The notes beneath the pieces are model-generated. The model was not told the origin of the DNA, made no database searches, and saw only the letters and a list, made by a program, of their open reading frames with translations. Both the position numbers and the translations under genes were made by a program. 64,000 bases of DNA from Streptomyces sp. BA2. Lineage in GTDB: Bacteria; Actinomycetota; Actinomycetes; Streptomycetales; Streptomycetaceae. Of the stretch, positions 42,878 to 52,500 are shown piece by piece (position 1 is the first letter of the stretch; every line of letters begins with the position of its first letter). Where the stretch lies: contig NZ_WSRO01000002.1 of the NCBI RefSeq assembly GCF_009769735.1, forward strand, positions 2,988,001 through 3,052,000. The letters are read 5' to 3'.

Positions 42878-43900
42878 CTAGAGCTCGACGCGCGCCGCGA
42901 TCGGCAAGTGATCGCTGCCCGTCTCCGGGAGCGTCCACGACGACAGCGGCTCGACGCCCTTCACCATGATCTGGTCGATCCGCGCCATCGGGAACGACGC
43001 GGGCCAGCTGAAGCCGAAGCCGTCGCCCGCCGCGCCCTGCGTGGAGCGCATCTGCGAGGTGACCGCGTTCAGGGCCCGGTCGTTCATCGTGCCGTTCAGA
43101 TCCCCGAGCAGCACGACCTTGGAGACCTGCTCGTCGGCGATCGCCTCGCCCAGCGCGTCCGCGCTGTCGTCACGCTGGTTGGCGGTGAAGCCCGCGTCCA
43201 GCTTGACCCGCACCGACGGCAGGTGGGCGACGTAGACGGCGACCTCGCCCTTGGGGCTGTTGACCGTCGTCCGCATCGCGCGCGTCCAGCCCAGCTTGAT
43301 GTCGACGGGCTTGGTGCCGGTCAGGGGGTACTTGCTCCACAGACCGACCGTGCCCTGCACCGAGTGGTACTTGTACGTGCCGGCAAGCGCCTTCTCGTAC
43401 GTCGGCACGGCGTCCGCCGTGAGCTCCTCGAGCGCCACGACGTCGGCGCCGGAAGCGGCGACGTCACGGGCGGTGCCCGCCGGGTCGGCGTTCTCCGCGT
43501 TCACGTTGTGGGTGGCGACCGTCAGATCGCCGCCGGCGGCGGACTTGCCGGTGATCAGACCGCCGAAGGAGCTGACCCAGATGACCGCGGGCAGCAGCAC
43601 GGCGATCAGCGCCGTGGCGGACTTGCGGACGAAGCCGATGACGAGCAGCACCGGGATCAGGACGCCGAGCCAGGGCAGGAACGTCTCGATGAGGCTGCCG
43701 AGGTTGCCGACGCCGTTCGGGATCTGCGCGTGGAAGAGCATCACCAGGGCGAGCAGCACCGCGACACCGGCCGTGACGAGCCCACGCCTCCAGATGCCCC
43801 GGTCGCCCCGCCATCCGTCGGCCAGGCGCCGGAACCGAGACCCCTGGCGGTCAGGTTCCGAGCCGCCGCTGCCCGTCTCCGTCACATACGCCTGCGCCAT
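42878..43900 (-). CDS. Membrane-anchored endonuclease/exonuclease/phosphatase-family protein
   Basis: 340 residues from ATG at 43900. Three N-terminal hydrophobic segments (RGLVTAGVAVLLALVMLFHA, FLPWLGVLIPVLLVIGFV, ATALIAVLLPAVIWVSSFGG) place the catalytic domain outside. EEP motifs: VATHNVNAENA (Asn), VVALEEL (metal-binding Glu), KVVLLGDLNGTMND (Asp and Asn) and TGSDHLPIAA (Asp-His). Related proteins act as nucleases or sphingomyelinase-like phosphodiesterases. It is upstream of the MFS gene on the same strand, 165 bp away, and downstream of the TetR/MFS pair. Confidence 0.9.
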   Translation of the reverse strand: MAQAYVTETGSGGSEPDRQGSRFRRLADGWRGDRGIWRRGLVTAGVAVLLALVMLFHAQIPNGVGNLGSLIETFLPWLGVLIPVLLVIGFVRKSATALIAVLLPAVIWVSSFGGLITGKSAAGGDLTVATHNVNAENADPAGTARDVAASGADVVALEELTADAVPTYEKALAGTYKYHSVQGTVGLWSKYPLTGTKPVDIKLGWTRAMRTTVNSPKGEVAVYVAHLPSVRVKLDAGFTANQRDDSADALGEAIADEQVSKVVLLGDLNGTMNDRALNAVTSQMRSTQGAAGDGFGFSWPASFPMARIDQIMVKGVEPLSSWTLPETGSDHLPIAARVEL

Positions 43901-44072
43901 ACGCTCGTCGCCTCACTGGTGCCGTGCAACCGTCCTCGCCCCTGAAACCCTAGGCGATGATCCGGTGTCTCCCCGCCGTCCGTGACGGCCGTACGGGACG
44001 AGGACGAGCGGGGCGACGCGGCGGGTTCCGCATCTCCCCGCACAACGGGCCGCTGTGACGAAACGCGCACAT

Positions 44073-44684
44073 TCACCCCGTGGGCCGCAGCGGGGGCCGC
44101 AGCCCCGCGAGCACGGTGTCCACGATCCGCTCGGCGAGGTCGTCGTCGAGCGGCGCGTCGGAGCGCAGGACGGTACGCGCGAGCATGGGTCCGACGATGA
44201 GGTCGTTGGCCAGCAGCAGGTCGACGTCCGCGCGCAGTTCGCCGTTCTCGACGCCCCGGCGCAGCACGTCGAGCATGACGCGGCGCTGCGGCTCGATGAC
44301 GATCTGCTGGTAGGCGTCCCACAGCTTCGGCAGGCTCTTCGCCTGCGCGAAGACGTTGTGCAGCAGCGCGGATGACCGCAGGTTCACGCCGCGTCTGCGC
44401 ACGTGGTCGAGGAGAGTGGTGAGATCGCCGCGCATGGATTCCCCGGCCAGCTCGGGCGGTGGGTCGTCCAGGCTGCGCATGACGTCGACGAAGAGTTCCT
44501 CCTTGCCGCTCCAGCGGCGGTAGATGGTGGCCTTGCCCACGCCCGCCGTGCGGGCGATCCGCTCGATGGAGAGATCGGTGAGGGGCACACCGTCCTCGAT
44601 CATCTTCAGGACGCCCTCGACGATCGACCGCTCCACGGCCTCGCTGCGGGGGCGCCCCCGGACGCCTTTGGCGATGCTGGCCAC
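44073..44684 (-). CDS. TetR-family repressor of the adjacent MFS exporter
   Basis: 203 residues from GTG at 44684 (GGAG five bases upstream); the in-frame extension to 44765 lacks family character. HTH: LTDLSIERIARTAGVGKATI followed by YRRWSGKEELF. The C-terminal half matches TetR_C_16/11-like forms with LRRGVENGELRADVDLLLAN. It is encoded 88 bp downstream of the EmrB-type exporter on the same strand, and the palindrome at 46390-46408 in front of the exporter is its likely operator. Confidence 0.92.
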   Translation of the reverse strand: MASIAKGVRGRPRSEAVERSIVEGVLKMIEDGVPLTDLSIERIARTAGVGKATIYRRWSGKEELFVDVMRSLDDPPPELAGESMRGDLTTLLDHVRRRGVNLRSSALLHNVFAQAKSLPKLWDAYQQIVIEPQRRVMLDVLRRGVENGELRADVDLLLANDLIVGPMLARTVLRSDAPLDDDLAERIVDTVLAGLRPPLRPTG

Positions 44685-44772
44685 ATCAACTCCGTCTCTC
44701 GTCGTCCGGCGCTCTGCCAGGCCCGATTGTCCCTGCCGGGACTCGCGGCGCGGCCGACACCCCACGCCCCGG

Positions 44773-46365
44773 TCAGTGCCCCGCGCCCACGGGGTCGACC
44801 TCCGGCCGCTGTGCCTCCGGCTCCTGGGGCGCGCGGCCCGGCAGGAACAGGGCGACGACCACGACGCCGATCAGGGCTACGCCCGCGCCGCAGAGCGCGG
44901 TGATGTGCATGGCGTGCAGGAAGGAGTCGTGGGCCGCGGTCACCAGCGGTTCGCCGCGCGGGCCGAGCTCGGCGGCGACGCCGAGGGTGGCCTCGATGGA
45001 CTCGCCCGCGGTGTGCCGTACGTCGGCGGGCAGCACCGTGAGCTTGTCCTCGACGCCGCTGCGGTAGGCCGCGGAGAGCACGGAGCCGAGCACCGCGATG
45101 CCCAGGGCGCCGCCGACCTGCCGGAAGGTGTTGCTCAGGGCGGAGGCGGAGCCCGCCTTCTCGCGGGGCAGCGCCTGCATGATGACGACGCTGGCGGGCG
45201 TCATGATGTGCGCCATGCCGGTGCCCATCAGGAAGAAGATGACCTCCAGGATCCAGATCGGCGTATCGGCCTCCAGGGTCGTGAAGGCGGCGAGCATCGC
45301 GGCCAGGAGCAGCAGCCCGCCCGTGCACACGGCGCGTACACCGAAACGGTCCACGACGAGACGGGCGCGCGGCGCGAAGATGAGCTGCGCCGCGGCGAGC
45401 GGCAGCATCAACAGGCCGGTCTGCAGCGGTGAGTAGCCGCGCACGCTCTGCGTGTAGAAGACCGCGAAGAACGTCACGCCCATCAGCGCGAAGAAGACGA
45501 GCGCGAGGGAGCTGATAGCCGCCGAGAAGACGCGGTTCTTGAAGTACGAGATGTCGATGGACGGATGGTCGCTGCGCTTCTCGTACAGCACGAAGCCGAC
45601 GAGTACGGCGAGGCCCAGGGCGACGGTCCCGAGGACGGCGGGGTCGGTGAAGTCGGCCAGCTGGCCGCCCTTGATGATGCCGTAGACGAGCAGGACGAGG
45701 CCGACGACGGACAGGGCCACGCCGACCAGGTCGATCCGGCCCGGCTTCGGGTCGCGGGATTCGGGCACGAGCCAGATCATCAGGCCGATCGCGACGATCA
45801 CGATCGGCACGTTCACCAGGAAGACCGAGCCCCACCAGAAGTGGTCGAGGAGTACGCCGCCGGTGATGGGCCCGATCGCGATGGCGAGGCCGACGCCGCC
45901 CGCCCAGATGCCGATGGCCTTGGGCTGTTCGTCGCGCTCGAAGACGTTCATCAGGACGGCGAGGGTGGCGGGCATCACGAAGGCGGCGCCGAGGCCCATC
46001 ACCGCGCGGAACAGGATGAGTTGGACGGGTGAGCCGGATTCGGCGGCGAGGGCGGAGCCGATGCCGAAGACGGCGAGGCCCGCGATCAGTATCTTCTTGC
46101 GGCCGAGCCGGTCGCCGAGCAGGCCCGCCGTGAAGAGCAGCCCGGCGAAGACCAGGGTGTAGGAGTTGATGGCCCACTCCAGGTCGCCCTGGGTGGCGCC
46201 GAGGCCCGTGGGCTCCGGGGTCGAGATCGTCTTGATGGCGACGTTCAGGATCGAGTTGTCGAGCACCACGATCAGCAGGCTCAGCATCAGGACGCCGAGG
46301 ATCGCCCACCGGCGCCGGTGGACGGCTTCCGGTATGCGTGGGGTGGTGACGGCGGGAGTAGACAT
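44773..46365 (-). CDS. MFS multidrug exporter, DHA2 (EmrB/QacA) type
   Basis: 530 residues from ATG at 46365. Fourteen hydrophobic segments. Family motifs: [17 protein letters not shown] (motif D1, V-L-D-x-S/T), [20 protein letters not shown] (motif A), [20 protein letters not shown] (motif C, antiporter signature) and [20 protein letters not shown] near TM13. It exports lipophilic drugs in exchange for protons. Transcribed with the TetR gene downstream; promoter and operator lie within 60 bp upstream. Confidence 0.95.
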   Translation of the reverse strand: MSTPAVTTPRIPEAVHRRRWAILGVLMLSLLIVVLDNSILNVAIKTISTPEPTGLGATQGDLEWAINSYTLVFAGLLFTAGLLGDRLGRKKILIAGLAVFGIGSALAAESGSPVQLILFRAVMGLGAAFVMPATLAVLMNVFERDEQPKAIGIWAGGVGLAIAIGPITGGVLLDHFWWGSVFLVNVPIVIVAIGLMIWLVPESRDPKPGRIDLVGVALSVVGLVLLVYGIIKGGQLADFTDPAVLGTVALGLAVLVGFVLYEKRSDHPSIDISYFKNRVFSAAISSLALVFFALMGVTFFAVFYTQSVRGYSPLQTGLLMLPLAAAQLIFAPRARLVVDRFGVRAVCTGGLLLLAAMLAAFTTLEADTPIWILEVIFFLMGTGMAHIMTPASVVIMQALPREKAGSASALSNTFRQVGGALGIAVLGSVLSAAYRSGVEDKLTVLPADVRHTAGESIEATLGVAAELGPRGEPLVTAAHDSFLHAMHITALCGAGVALIGVVVVALFLPGRAPQEPEAQRPEVDPVGAGH

Positions 46366-46386
46366 GGCTCCCACACTAAAGGCATT

Positions 46387-46422
46387 TCGATACGACACCG
46401 TCTCGTATTGTAAAGACTTTAC
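46387..46422 (-). promoter_or_regulatory. Promoter and TetR operator of the EmrB-type exporter
   Basis: A 19-bp palindrome ATACGACACCGTCTCGTAT (46390-46408) pairs in all positions except the middle base and one pair. On the reverse strand it fills the spacer between -35 TTTACA (46414-46409) and -10 TATCGA (46392-46387). A second perfect palindrome GTAAAGACTTTAC (46410-46422) overlaps the -35. Start codon at 46365. The first palindrome has the form typical of TetR-family sites. Confidence 0.8.
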
Positions 46423-46521
46423 CGAAGAGCCCACTAGCCGACGGGCGGCGCGCGGTGCCACCATGGAAGTGATCCGGGGACGCCGTCAGGGCGCCTCGAG
46501 ATAAGAGAAGGAGCCGTTGCG

Positions 46522-47412
46522 ATGACGCAACTTTCGGCTGCCCAGAACCAGCCTGCGGGTCCCGCCGCGAGCCAGTCCACCGACAGCAGCAAGGCGCTGT
46601 ACGGAGGCAAGAGCACCCGCCGCATCACCGTGCGGGACATCGCCGCCGCCAAGGAGCGGGGCGAGAAGTGGCCCATGCTCACCGCGTACGACGCGATGAC
46701 CGCGTCCGTCTTCGACGAGGCCGGCATCCCCGTGATGCTGGTCGGCGACTCGGCGGGCAACTGCCACCTCGGGTACGAGACGACCGTGCCCGTCACCCTC
46801 GACGAGATGACCATGCTCTCCGCGGCCGTCGTACGGGGCACGTCGCGTGCCCTGATCGTCGGCGACCTGCCCTTCGGGTCGTACCAGGAAGGCCCGGTCC
46901 AGGCCCTTCGCTCGGCGACGCGCCTGGTGAAGGAGGCCGGGGTCGGCGCGGTGAAGCTGGAGGGCGGCGAACGCTCGCTCCCCCAGACCGAGCTGCTCGT
47001 CTCCTCCGGCATCCCCGTCATGTCCCACCTCGGCCTCACGCCGCAGTCCGTGAACACCATGGGCTACCGCGTCCAGGGCCGCGGCGACGAGGCGGCGCAC
47101 CGCCTTCTGAGCGATGCCAAGGCCGCGCAGGACGCGGGCGCGTTCGCGGTGGTCCTCGAACTGGTTCCCGCGGAGCTGGCGGCCGAGGTCACCCGCTCCC
47201 TGCACATCCCGACGGTCGGGATCGGAGCGGGCGCGGCGTGCGACGCGCAGGTCCTTGTCTGGACGGACATGCTGGGCCTGACCGGCGGCAAGATGCCGCG
47301 CTTCGTGAAGCAGTACGCGGACCTGCGGGGCGTGATGAGTGGCGCGGCCAAGGCGTTCGCGGAGGATGTGGTGGGCGGCGCGTTTCCCTCCGGGGAGCAT
47401 GCGGTCCACTAG
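46522..47412 (+). CDS. panB: 3-methyl-2-oxobutanoate hydroxymethyltransferase
   Basis: 296 residues from ATG at 46522 (AAGGAG, 8 bases upstream). It catalyses transfer of a hydroxymethyl group from methylene-tetrahydrofolate to 2-oxoisovalerate, first step of pantothenate and coenzyme A synthesis. The (beta/alpha)8 barrel landmarks are seen: ITVRDIAAAKERGEKWPMLT, MLVGDSAGNCHLGY (metal-binding D of GDS), GDLPFGSY (second D), AVKLEGG (Lys, Glu) and VPAELAAEVT (catalytic E). N-terminal 25 residues are a variable extension. The GDSAGNCHLGY segment departs from the usual GDSLGMVVLGY. A hairpin and T-tract follow. Confidence 0.96.
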   Translation: MTQLSAAQNQPAGPAASQSTDSSKALYGGKSTRRITVRDIAAAKERGEKWPMLTAYDAMTASVFDEAGIPVMLVGDSAGNCHLGYETTVPVTLDEMTMLSAAVVRGTSRALIVGDLPFGSYQEGPVQALRSATRLVKEAGVGAVKLEGGERSLPQTELLVSSGIPVMSHLGLTPQSVNTMGYRVQGRGDEAAHRLLSDAKAAQDAGAFAVVLELVPAELAAEVTRSLHIPTVGIGAGAACDAQVLVWTDMLGLTGGKMPRFVKQYADLRGVMSGAAKAFAEDVVGGAFPSGEHAVH

Positions 47413-47462
47413 TACCGCGAGGCGGTTCCTCACCGCCGTATGAGCCATAGCGGCACCACCGG

Positions 47463-47527
47463 CAGCCCGTCGAACTTCCCCCGTCGACGGGCTGTCCGTT
47501 TCCCTGCGGGCCGGCGCGGGCTTTTTT
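47463..47527 (+). terminator. Terminator region after panB
   Basis: CAGCCCGTCGA (47463-47473) and TCGACGGGCTG (47484-47494) form a perfect 11-bp stem with a 10-base loop. A second GC-rich stretch then ends in a T6 tract at 47522-47527, unusual in this GC-rich genome. A family B element follows directly. Confidence 0.75.
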
Positions 47528-47530
47528 GTC

Positions 47531-47573
47531 CGCCGCTTCGCGGCGATGTCTCTCGCCCACCCACCCGTTACCC
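47531..47573. repeat. Family B element between panB and ABC exporter genes
   Basis: CGCCGC-TTC-GCGGCG hairpin (47531-47545) followed by ATGTCTCTCGCCCACCCACC then CGTTACCCC (to 47574). Same order as the copy at 41434, with small differences. Confidence 0.75.
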
Positions 47574-47627
47574 CGCGTGTAGGAAGGCTGTCGGTGGTTT
47601 GTCGGTGGGGGCTGACACTCTTGCGGC

Positions 47628-48647
47628 ATGACGCGAATCAACAACACCCCCGGCGGCGCCGGAAGCGCCGTCACCGTGAGGGGACTGGTCAAGCACTACG
47701 GCGAGACCAAAGCACTGGACGGCGTGGACGTCGACGTACGCGAGGGCACCGTCCTCGGCGTGCTCGGCCCGAACGGCGCCGGCAAGACCACCCTCGTACG
47801 CTGCCTCTCCACCCTCGTCGTCCCGGACTCGGGCTCGGCCTTCGTGGCCGGGTACGACGTCGTGAAGCAGCCCCGCCAGCTCCGCCGGGTCATAGGCCTC
47901 ACCGGCCAGTACGCCTCCGTGGACGAGAAGCTCTCCGGGCGCGAGAACCTCTACATGATCGGGCGGCTCCTCGACCTCTCCCGCAAGGAGGCCAGGTCGA
48001 GGGCCGACGCCCTCCTTGAGCGGTTCTCCCTCACCGACGCGGCGGGCCGGCCCGCCAAGACGTACTCCGGCGGCATGCGCCGCCGCCTCGACCTCGCGGC
48101 GTCGATGATCGGCAGCCCCTCGGTCCTCTACCTGGACGAGCCGACCACCGGCCTCGACCCCCGCACCCGCAACGAGGTGTGGGCCGAGGTCAAGCGGATG
48201 GTCACCGACGGCGTCACCGTGCTGCTCACCACGCAGTACATGGAGGAGGCCGAGCAGCTCGCATCCGAGCTGACCGTCATCGACCGCGGCAAGGTCATCG
48301 CCAACGGCGGCATCGACGAGCTGAAGGCGAAGGTCGGCGGCCGCACCCTGCGCATCCGCCCGGCCGACCCGCTGGAGCTGCGCCCGCTGGCCGGCGCGCT
48401 CGACGACATGGGCCTGACCGGCCTCGCGAGTTCGACGGTGGACGCCGAGTCCGGCACGGTCCTCGTGCCGATCCTCAGCGACGAGCAGCTCACCGCCGTG
48501 GTCGGCGCGGTCACCGCGCGCGGCATCACGATCGGCTCGATAGCCACCGAACTGCCCAGCCTGGACGAGGTGTTCCTCTCCATCACCGGCCAGAAGGCCA
48601 GCGCCCCGCAGGACGCCCGCCCCGAACTCGAGGAGGTTGCCGTATGA
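47628..48647 (+). CDS. ABC exporter ATPase, DrrA type
   Basis: 339 residues from ATG at 47628. Walker A GPNGAGKTTL (about 46-55), Q-loop LTGQYASVDEKLSGRENLYM, signature YSGGMRRRLDLA, Walker B VLYLDEPTTGLD and switch His region replaced by LLTTQYMEEAEQL, as in daunorubicin-resistance DrrA. A C-terminal DUF4162-like tail (about 245-320) is present. It powers the permease encoded by the overlapping next gene. Exports an unknown lipophilic compound. The AfsR-like regulator gene is convergent to this pair. Confidence 0.94.
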   Translation: MTRINNTPGGAGSAVTVRGLVKHYGETKALDGVDVDVREGTVLGVLGPNGAGKTTLVRCLSTLVVPDSGSAFVAGYDVVKQPRQLRRVIGLTGQYASVDEKLSGRENLYMIGRLLDLSRKEARSRADALLERFSLTDAAGRPAKTYSGGMRRRLDLAASMIGSPSVLYLDEPTTGLDPRTRNEVWAEVKRMVTDGVTVLLTTQYMEEAEQLASELTVIDRGKVIANGGIDELKAKVGGRTLRIRPADPLELRPLAGALDDMGLTGLASSTVDAESGTVLVPILSDEQLTAVVGAVTARGITIGSIATELPSLDEVFLSITGQKASAPQDARPELEEVAV

Positions 48648-49471
48648 GCAGCACCACTCTCACGCCGCCCCTCCACGAGGGAGAGGCCGACGCCCGCATA
48701 GGCCTTCGCGACCACGTGCGCCACACCAGCGCCCTGGTCCGCCGCAATCTGCTCTGGATCCGCCAGGACCCGGAGTCGATGCTCGACGCGATCCTGATGC
48801 CGATCATCTTCACGCTCCTGTTCGTGTACGTCTTCGGCGGCTCCATCGGGCAGGCGCTCGGCGGCGGTCAGGACGCGTACGTGCAGTACGTGGTGCCGGG
48901 CATGATGGCGATGATGAGCATGAACATCGCCATGGCCGTCGGCACCGGCTTCAACCAGGACTTCCAGAACGGCATCATGGACCGCTTCCGCACCCTGCCG
49001 ATCGGCCAGGGCTCGGTGCTCTTCGCCAAGATCGTGGTGGAGCTGATGCGGCTGCTCCTCGCGACGACGGTCATGATGATCGTCGGTGTCCTGGTGGGAT
49101 TCGACATCACCAACTGGGGCGGCCTGCTTGCCGCCGTGGGCCTGTCCGCGCTCTTCGGCACGTCCATCATGTGGATCTTCCTGGTCCTCGGCGTCGCGAT
49201 GAAGAGCGCCCAGTCCGTGCAGGCGATGGGCTTCCTGGTCCTGATGCCGCTGCAGTTCGGTTCGTCGATCTTCGCGCCGACGCAGTCGATGCCGGGCTGG
49301 CTGCAGGCCTTCACCGACTACAACCCGCTGTCGTCGCTCGCGGACTCCGCGCGTGGCCTGATGGTGGGCGGCCCGGTCGCCCACGACATCTGGGTGACGG
49401 TCGGCTGGTCGGCGGTGCTCACCCTGGTGATGGCGCCGATCGCGATTCACAAGTTCCGCACGAAGAGCTGA
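48644..49471 (+). CDS. ABC exporter permease, DrrB type (ABC-2)
   Basis: 275 residues from ATG at 48644, overlapping the ATPase stop by 4 bp (ATGA), ribosome site AGGAGG seven bases upstream. ABC-2 type membrane domain with six hydrophobic segments: AILMPIIFTLLFVYVFGGSI, GMMAMMSMNIAMAVGTGFNQ, LLATTVMMIVGVLVGFDITN, GTSIMWIFLVLGVAMK and others. The segment FNQDFQNGIMDRFRTLPIGQ is the ABC-2 signature region. Together with the DrrA-like ATPase it forms a drug or lipid exporter. Confidence 0.94.
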   Translation: MSSTTLTPPLHEGEADARIGLRDHVRHTSALVRRNLLWIRQDPESMLDAILMPIIFTLLFVYVFGGSIGQALGGGQDAYVQYVVPGMMAMMSMNIAMAVGTGFNQDFQNGIMDRFRTLPIGQGSVLFAKIVVELMRLLLATTVMMIVGVLVGFDITNWGGLLAAVGLSALFGTSIMWIFLVLGVAMKSAQSVQAMGFLVLMPLQFGSSIFAPTQSMPGWLQAFTDYNPLSSLADSARGLMVGGPVAHDIWVTVGWSAVLTLVMAPIAIHKFRTKS

Positions 49472-49512
49472 TTCCGCACGGAGTGCTGAGCGCGGATCCA
49501 ACGGACAGCGGG

Positions 49513-52500
49513 CTAGCCGATGTACGTGTCACAGAGGGCGGCGGCCTCCTCCACGGAGAGGCTGCCGCCTTCCGCGTACGCGGCCTCGTACGCGGTGTCG
49601 CCCAGTGCCCCGCGTGCCGACTCCTCGGCGGCCGTGCGGATTTCGCGCTCAGCGGCGGGCGCGAAGTGGCCGGGCGGCAGCTCACGGTCGGCGACCGCGA
49701 TCAGCCGCGCCGCGTCATGGGCGTACCGGCCACCGTCGAGGGCGGCCAGGGCGCGGGCGGCTGTGGTGAGGTGGACCGAGGTCATCTGCGGGGCCATCAT
49801 CTTGCTGAGCGGGTCGAGGGACTTGTCGAGCGCGGCGCGCGACGTGGCGAGGGCCTCGGCATGACGGCCCTCCACGGCGCTGATCCAGGCCTCCGCGCCC
49901 AGCATGAAGCCCTCGAAGATGACGAAGTCGACGGCCTTGAACTCTTCCCGGAGCAGCCGGAGTTGTTCCCGCGCCTCGACGGTGCGGCCGGTGCGGGTGA
50001 GCAGGTCGACGAGGAAGAAGCGGGCGGCGGGCAGGGACTCGCTGGAGTTCGCGGCGGCCTTGCCGTCGCGCTCCATGACCGACCAGAGCAGTTCCTCGCC
50101 CCGGGCCAGTTCGCCCGCCTCGGCGAGCACCGCGCCGAGCCGCGCCGTGAGCACGCTCACCTGCGCGGGGGCGCCGAGCCGCTCCGCGTGCTCGATGGCG
50201 GCGCCGAAGTCCTCGGCGGCCAGGGTGAACCGGCCGCGCCGCTCATGGGCCTCGCCGCGCGAGGAGAGCGCCTCGGCCATGCCCCACACATCGCCGAGCC
50301 GGGTGAAGATCTCCAGGGACTCGTCGGCGTCACGGCGGGCGTCGCCCGCCCGGTCGGCGCGGTTGGCGAGGATGTTGGCGCGCTGCTGCAAGGACGCGGC
50401 GAGCTCCCAGTCGTACCCCCGCTCGCGGCAGGTGGCGATGGTCGCGTCGATGATGACGTGCAGCTGGTCGATGTCCCCGTCGAGCAGCACAGCGAAGAAC
50501 CACAGGCTCCCCGGCGACCAGCAGGTCTGCGGAAGACCCGGCCGGTAGGCCTCCCTGATGCCCGCGAGTTTCTCGGCGGCCTCGGGTGTCTGCCAGACCT
50601 CCAGGTTCATGTCCATGCAGGAGAGCTGGATGAGGTGGACACCGCGCCGCGCCTCTTCAAGCACCTCGGGGCGCATGGGCGGCGGGTTGTCCGTGCAGCG
50701 TTCGTAGAGCGGTTCCACCGGGGTGACGGGGCGCACGAAGGGGTCGGGGCCGAGGGCGACGACATCGCGCGACCAGTTGCGGATCTCGATGCGCAGGTCA
50801 CGGATCGTCCAGAACCAGGAGAGCGAGAGGACGAGGCAGAGCGCCTCCTGCTCCTCCCCGGCGGCGACGGCGTGCCGCAGGGCGGTGCGCAGATTCTCGT
50901 ACTCGACCTCGAGCCGTTCGACGGCCTCCCGCTGTCCGCCGCCCCGCAGCCGTGGTTCGGTCAGCCGGGCCAGCTCACGGAAGTACACCAGGTGGGCCCG
51001 TTCGGCGGCGGCGCGGTCACCGGCCTCGTCGAGCCGCTCCCTCGCGTACTCGCCGACGGTTTCGAGCTGTCGGTAGCGCATGACGCCTTGCGGCGAAGGG
51101 GCGGCGACGACAAGGGACTTGTCGACGAGGGAGCCGAGCACGTCGGCGACGTCGGGCGACTCGGCAGGCGCCCCGCACACCGCTTCGGCGGCGGCCAGGT
51201 CGCAGCCGCCCGCGAAGACGGAGAGGCGGCGCAGGACGGTGCGTTCGGGGGTGTCGAGGAGGTCCCAGGACCAGTCGACGACCGCGCGCAGCGTCTGCTG
51301 GCGGGGCAGGACCGTGCGGGCGCCGTTCGTCAGGAGGCGGAAGCGGTCGTCGAGGCGGTCGGCGATCTGACGGGGGGTGAGCATGCGCAGGCGGGCCGCG
51401 GCCAGTTCGATGGCCAGCGGCAGGCCGTCGAGGCGCCGGCAAATCTCCGCTGCAGCCGCCCGGTCGTCCTCGATACGGAAGTCAGGCCGCGCCGCCGCGC
51501 CGCGGTCCGCGAGCAGGCGCAGCGCGATCGGCTCCGGCAACGGCTCCACGGGGTGCAGCAACTCCCCCGGTACGCCGAGGGGTTCACGGCTCGTGGCGAG
51601 GACCGTGAGGCCGGGGCAGTGGGCGAGCAGCCGGTCCGCGAGGCGGGCCGCGGCGTCGATGACATGCTCGCAGTTGTCGAGGATCAGGAGCATGCGGCGT
51701 GGCGCGCAGTGCTCGGTGAGGCGGACGACGGGGTCGTCGCCGTGCCATTCCGACACCGCCCGCAGCTCTTCGGCGCCCGCGCCGCGCAGCACCGTCTCGC
51801 GGGCGCCGAGCGCGGTGAGGACCGCCTCGGGCACGGCGTCCGGGTCCTCGACCGGCGCGAGCTCGGCCAGCCATACGCCGTCGGGCACGCCACCGGCGTG
51901 GGCCTCGGCGGCCTCCTGCGAGAGCCGCGTCTTCCCGGCGCCGCCGGGCCCGAGCAGCGTGACGAGGCGGGCCCGCGCCAGGTCGCCCCGGATGGCGTCG
52001 ATGTCGTCCTCGCGGCCGACGAAGGAGGTGAGCCTGGCCCGCAGGTTGCCCTGCGGTCTCTGTGCCGTGCGGGTCCTTGCGGGAGGCGCCTTCGGGGCGT
52101 CGGCGTGCAGCAACTCCTCGTGGAGGGCGCGGAGTTCGGGTCCTGGGTCGGCGCCGATGCGGTCCGCGATGAGGCGGCGTACTCCGTCGTACGCGGCGAG
52201 CGCCTGCGCCGGGCGGCCCGCGTCGCGCAGCGCCCGCAGCCGCAGGGCCTGGAGCGGCTCGTCGAGGGGGTGGCTTTCGCACAGGGCGGCGAGCTCGGGC
52301 AGCACCTGCTCGGCCCGGCCGAGGGCGAGGGCCGCGGCCAGCCTGGCGCGGCGGGCTTCGAGGCGGCGGGACTCCCACCGGGCCGCCTCCGCCGTGCGGT
52401 CCGGGAGGTCGGCGAGCGCGGGGCCCTGCCAGAGGGCCAGCGCGTCGTCCAGGATGGCCGCCGCCTTGGCGGCGTCGCTGTCGGCGAGGGCGTTCGTCCC

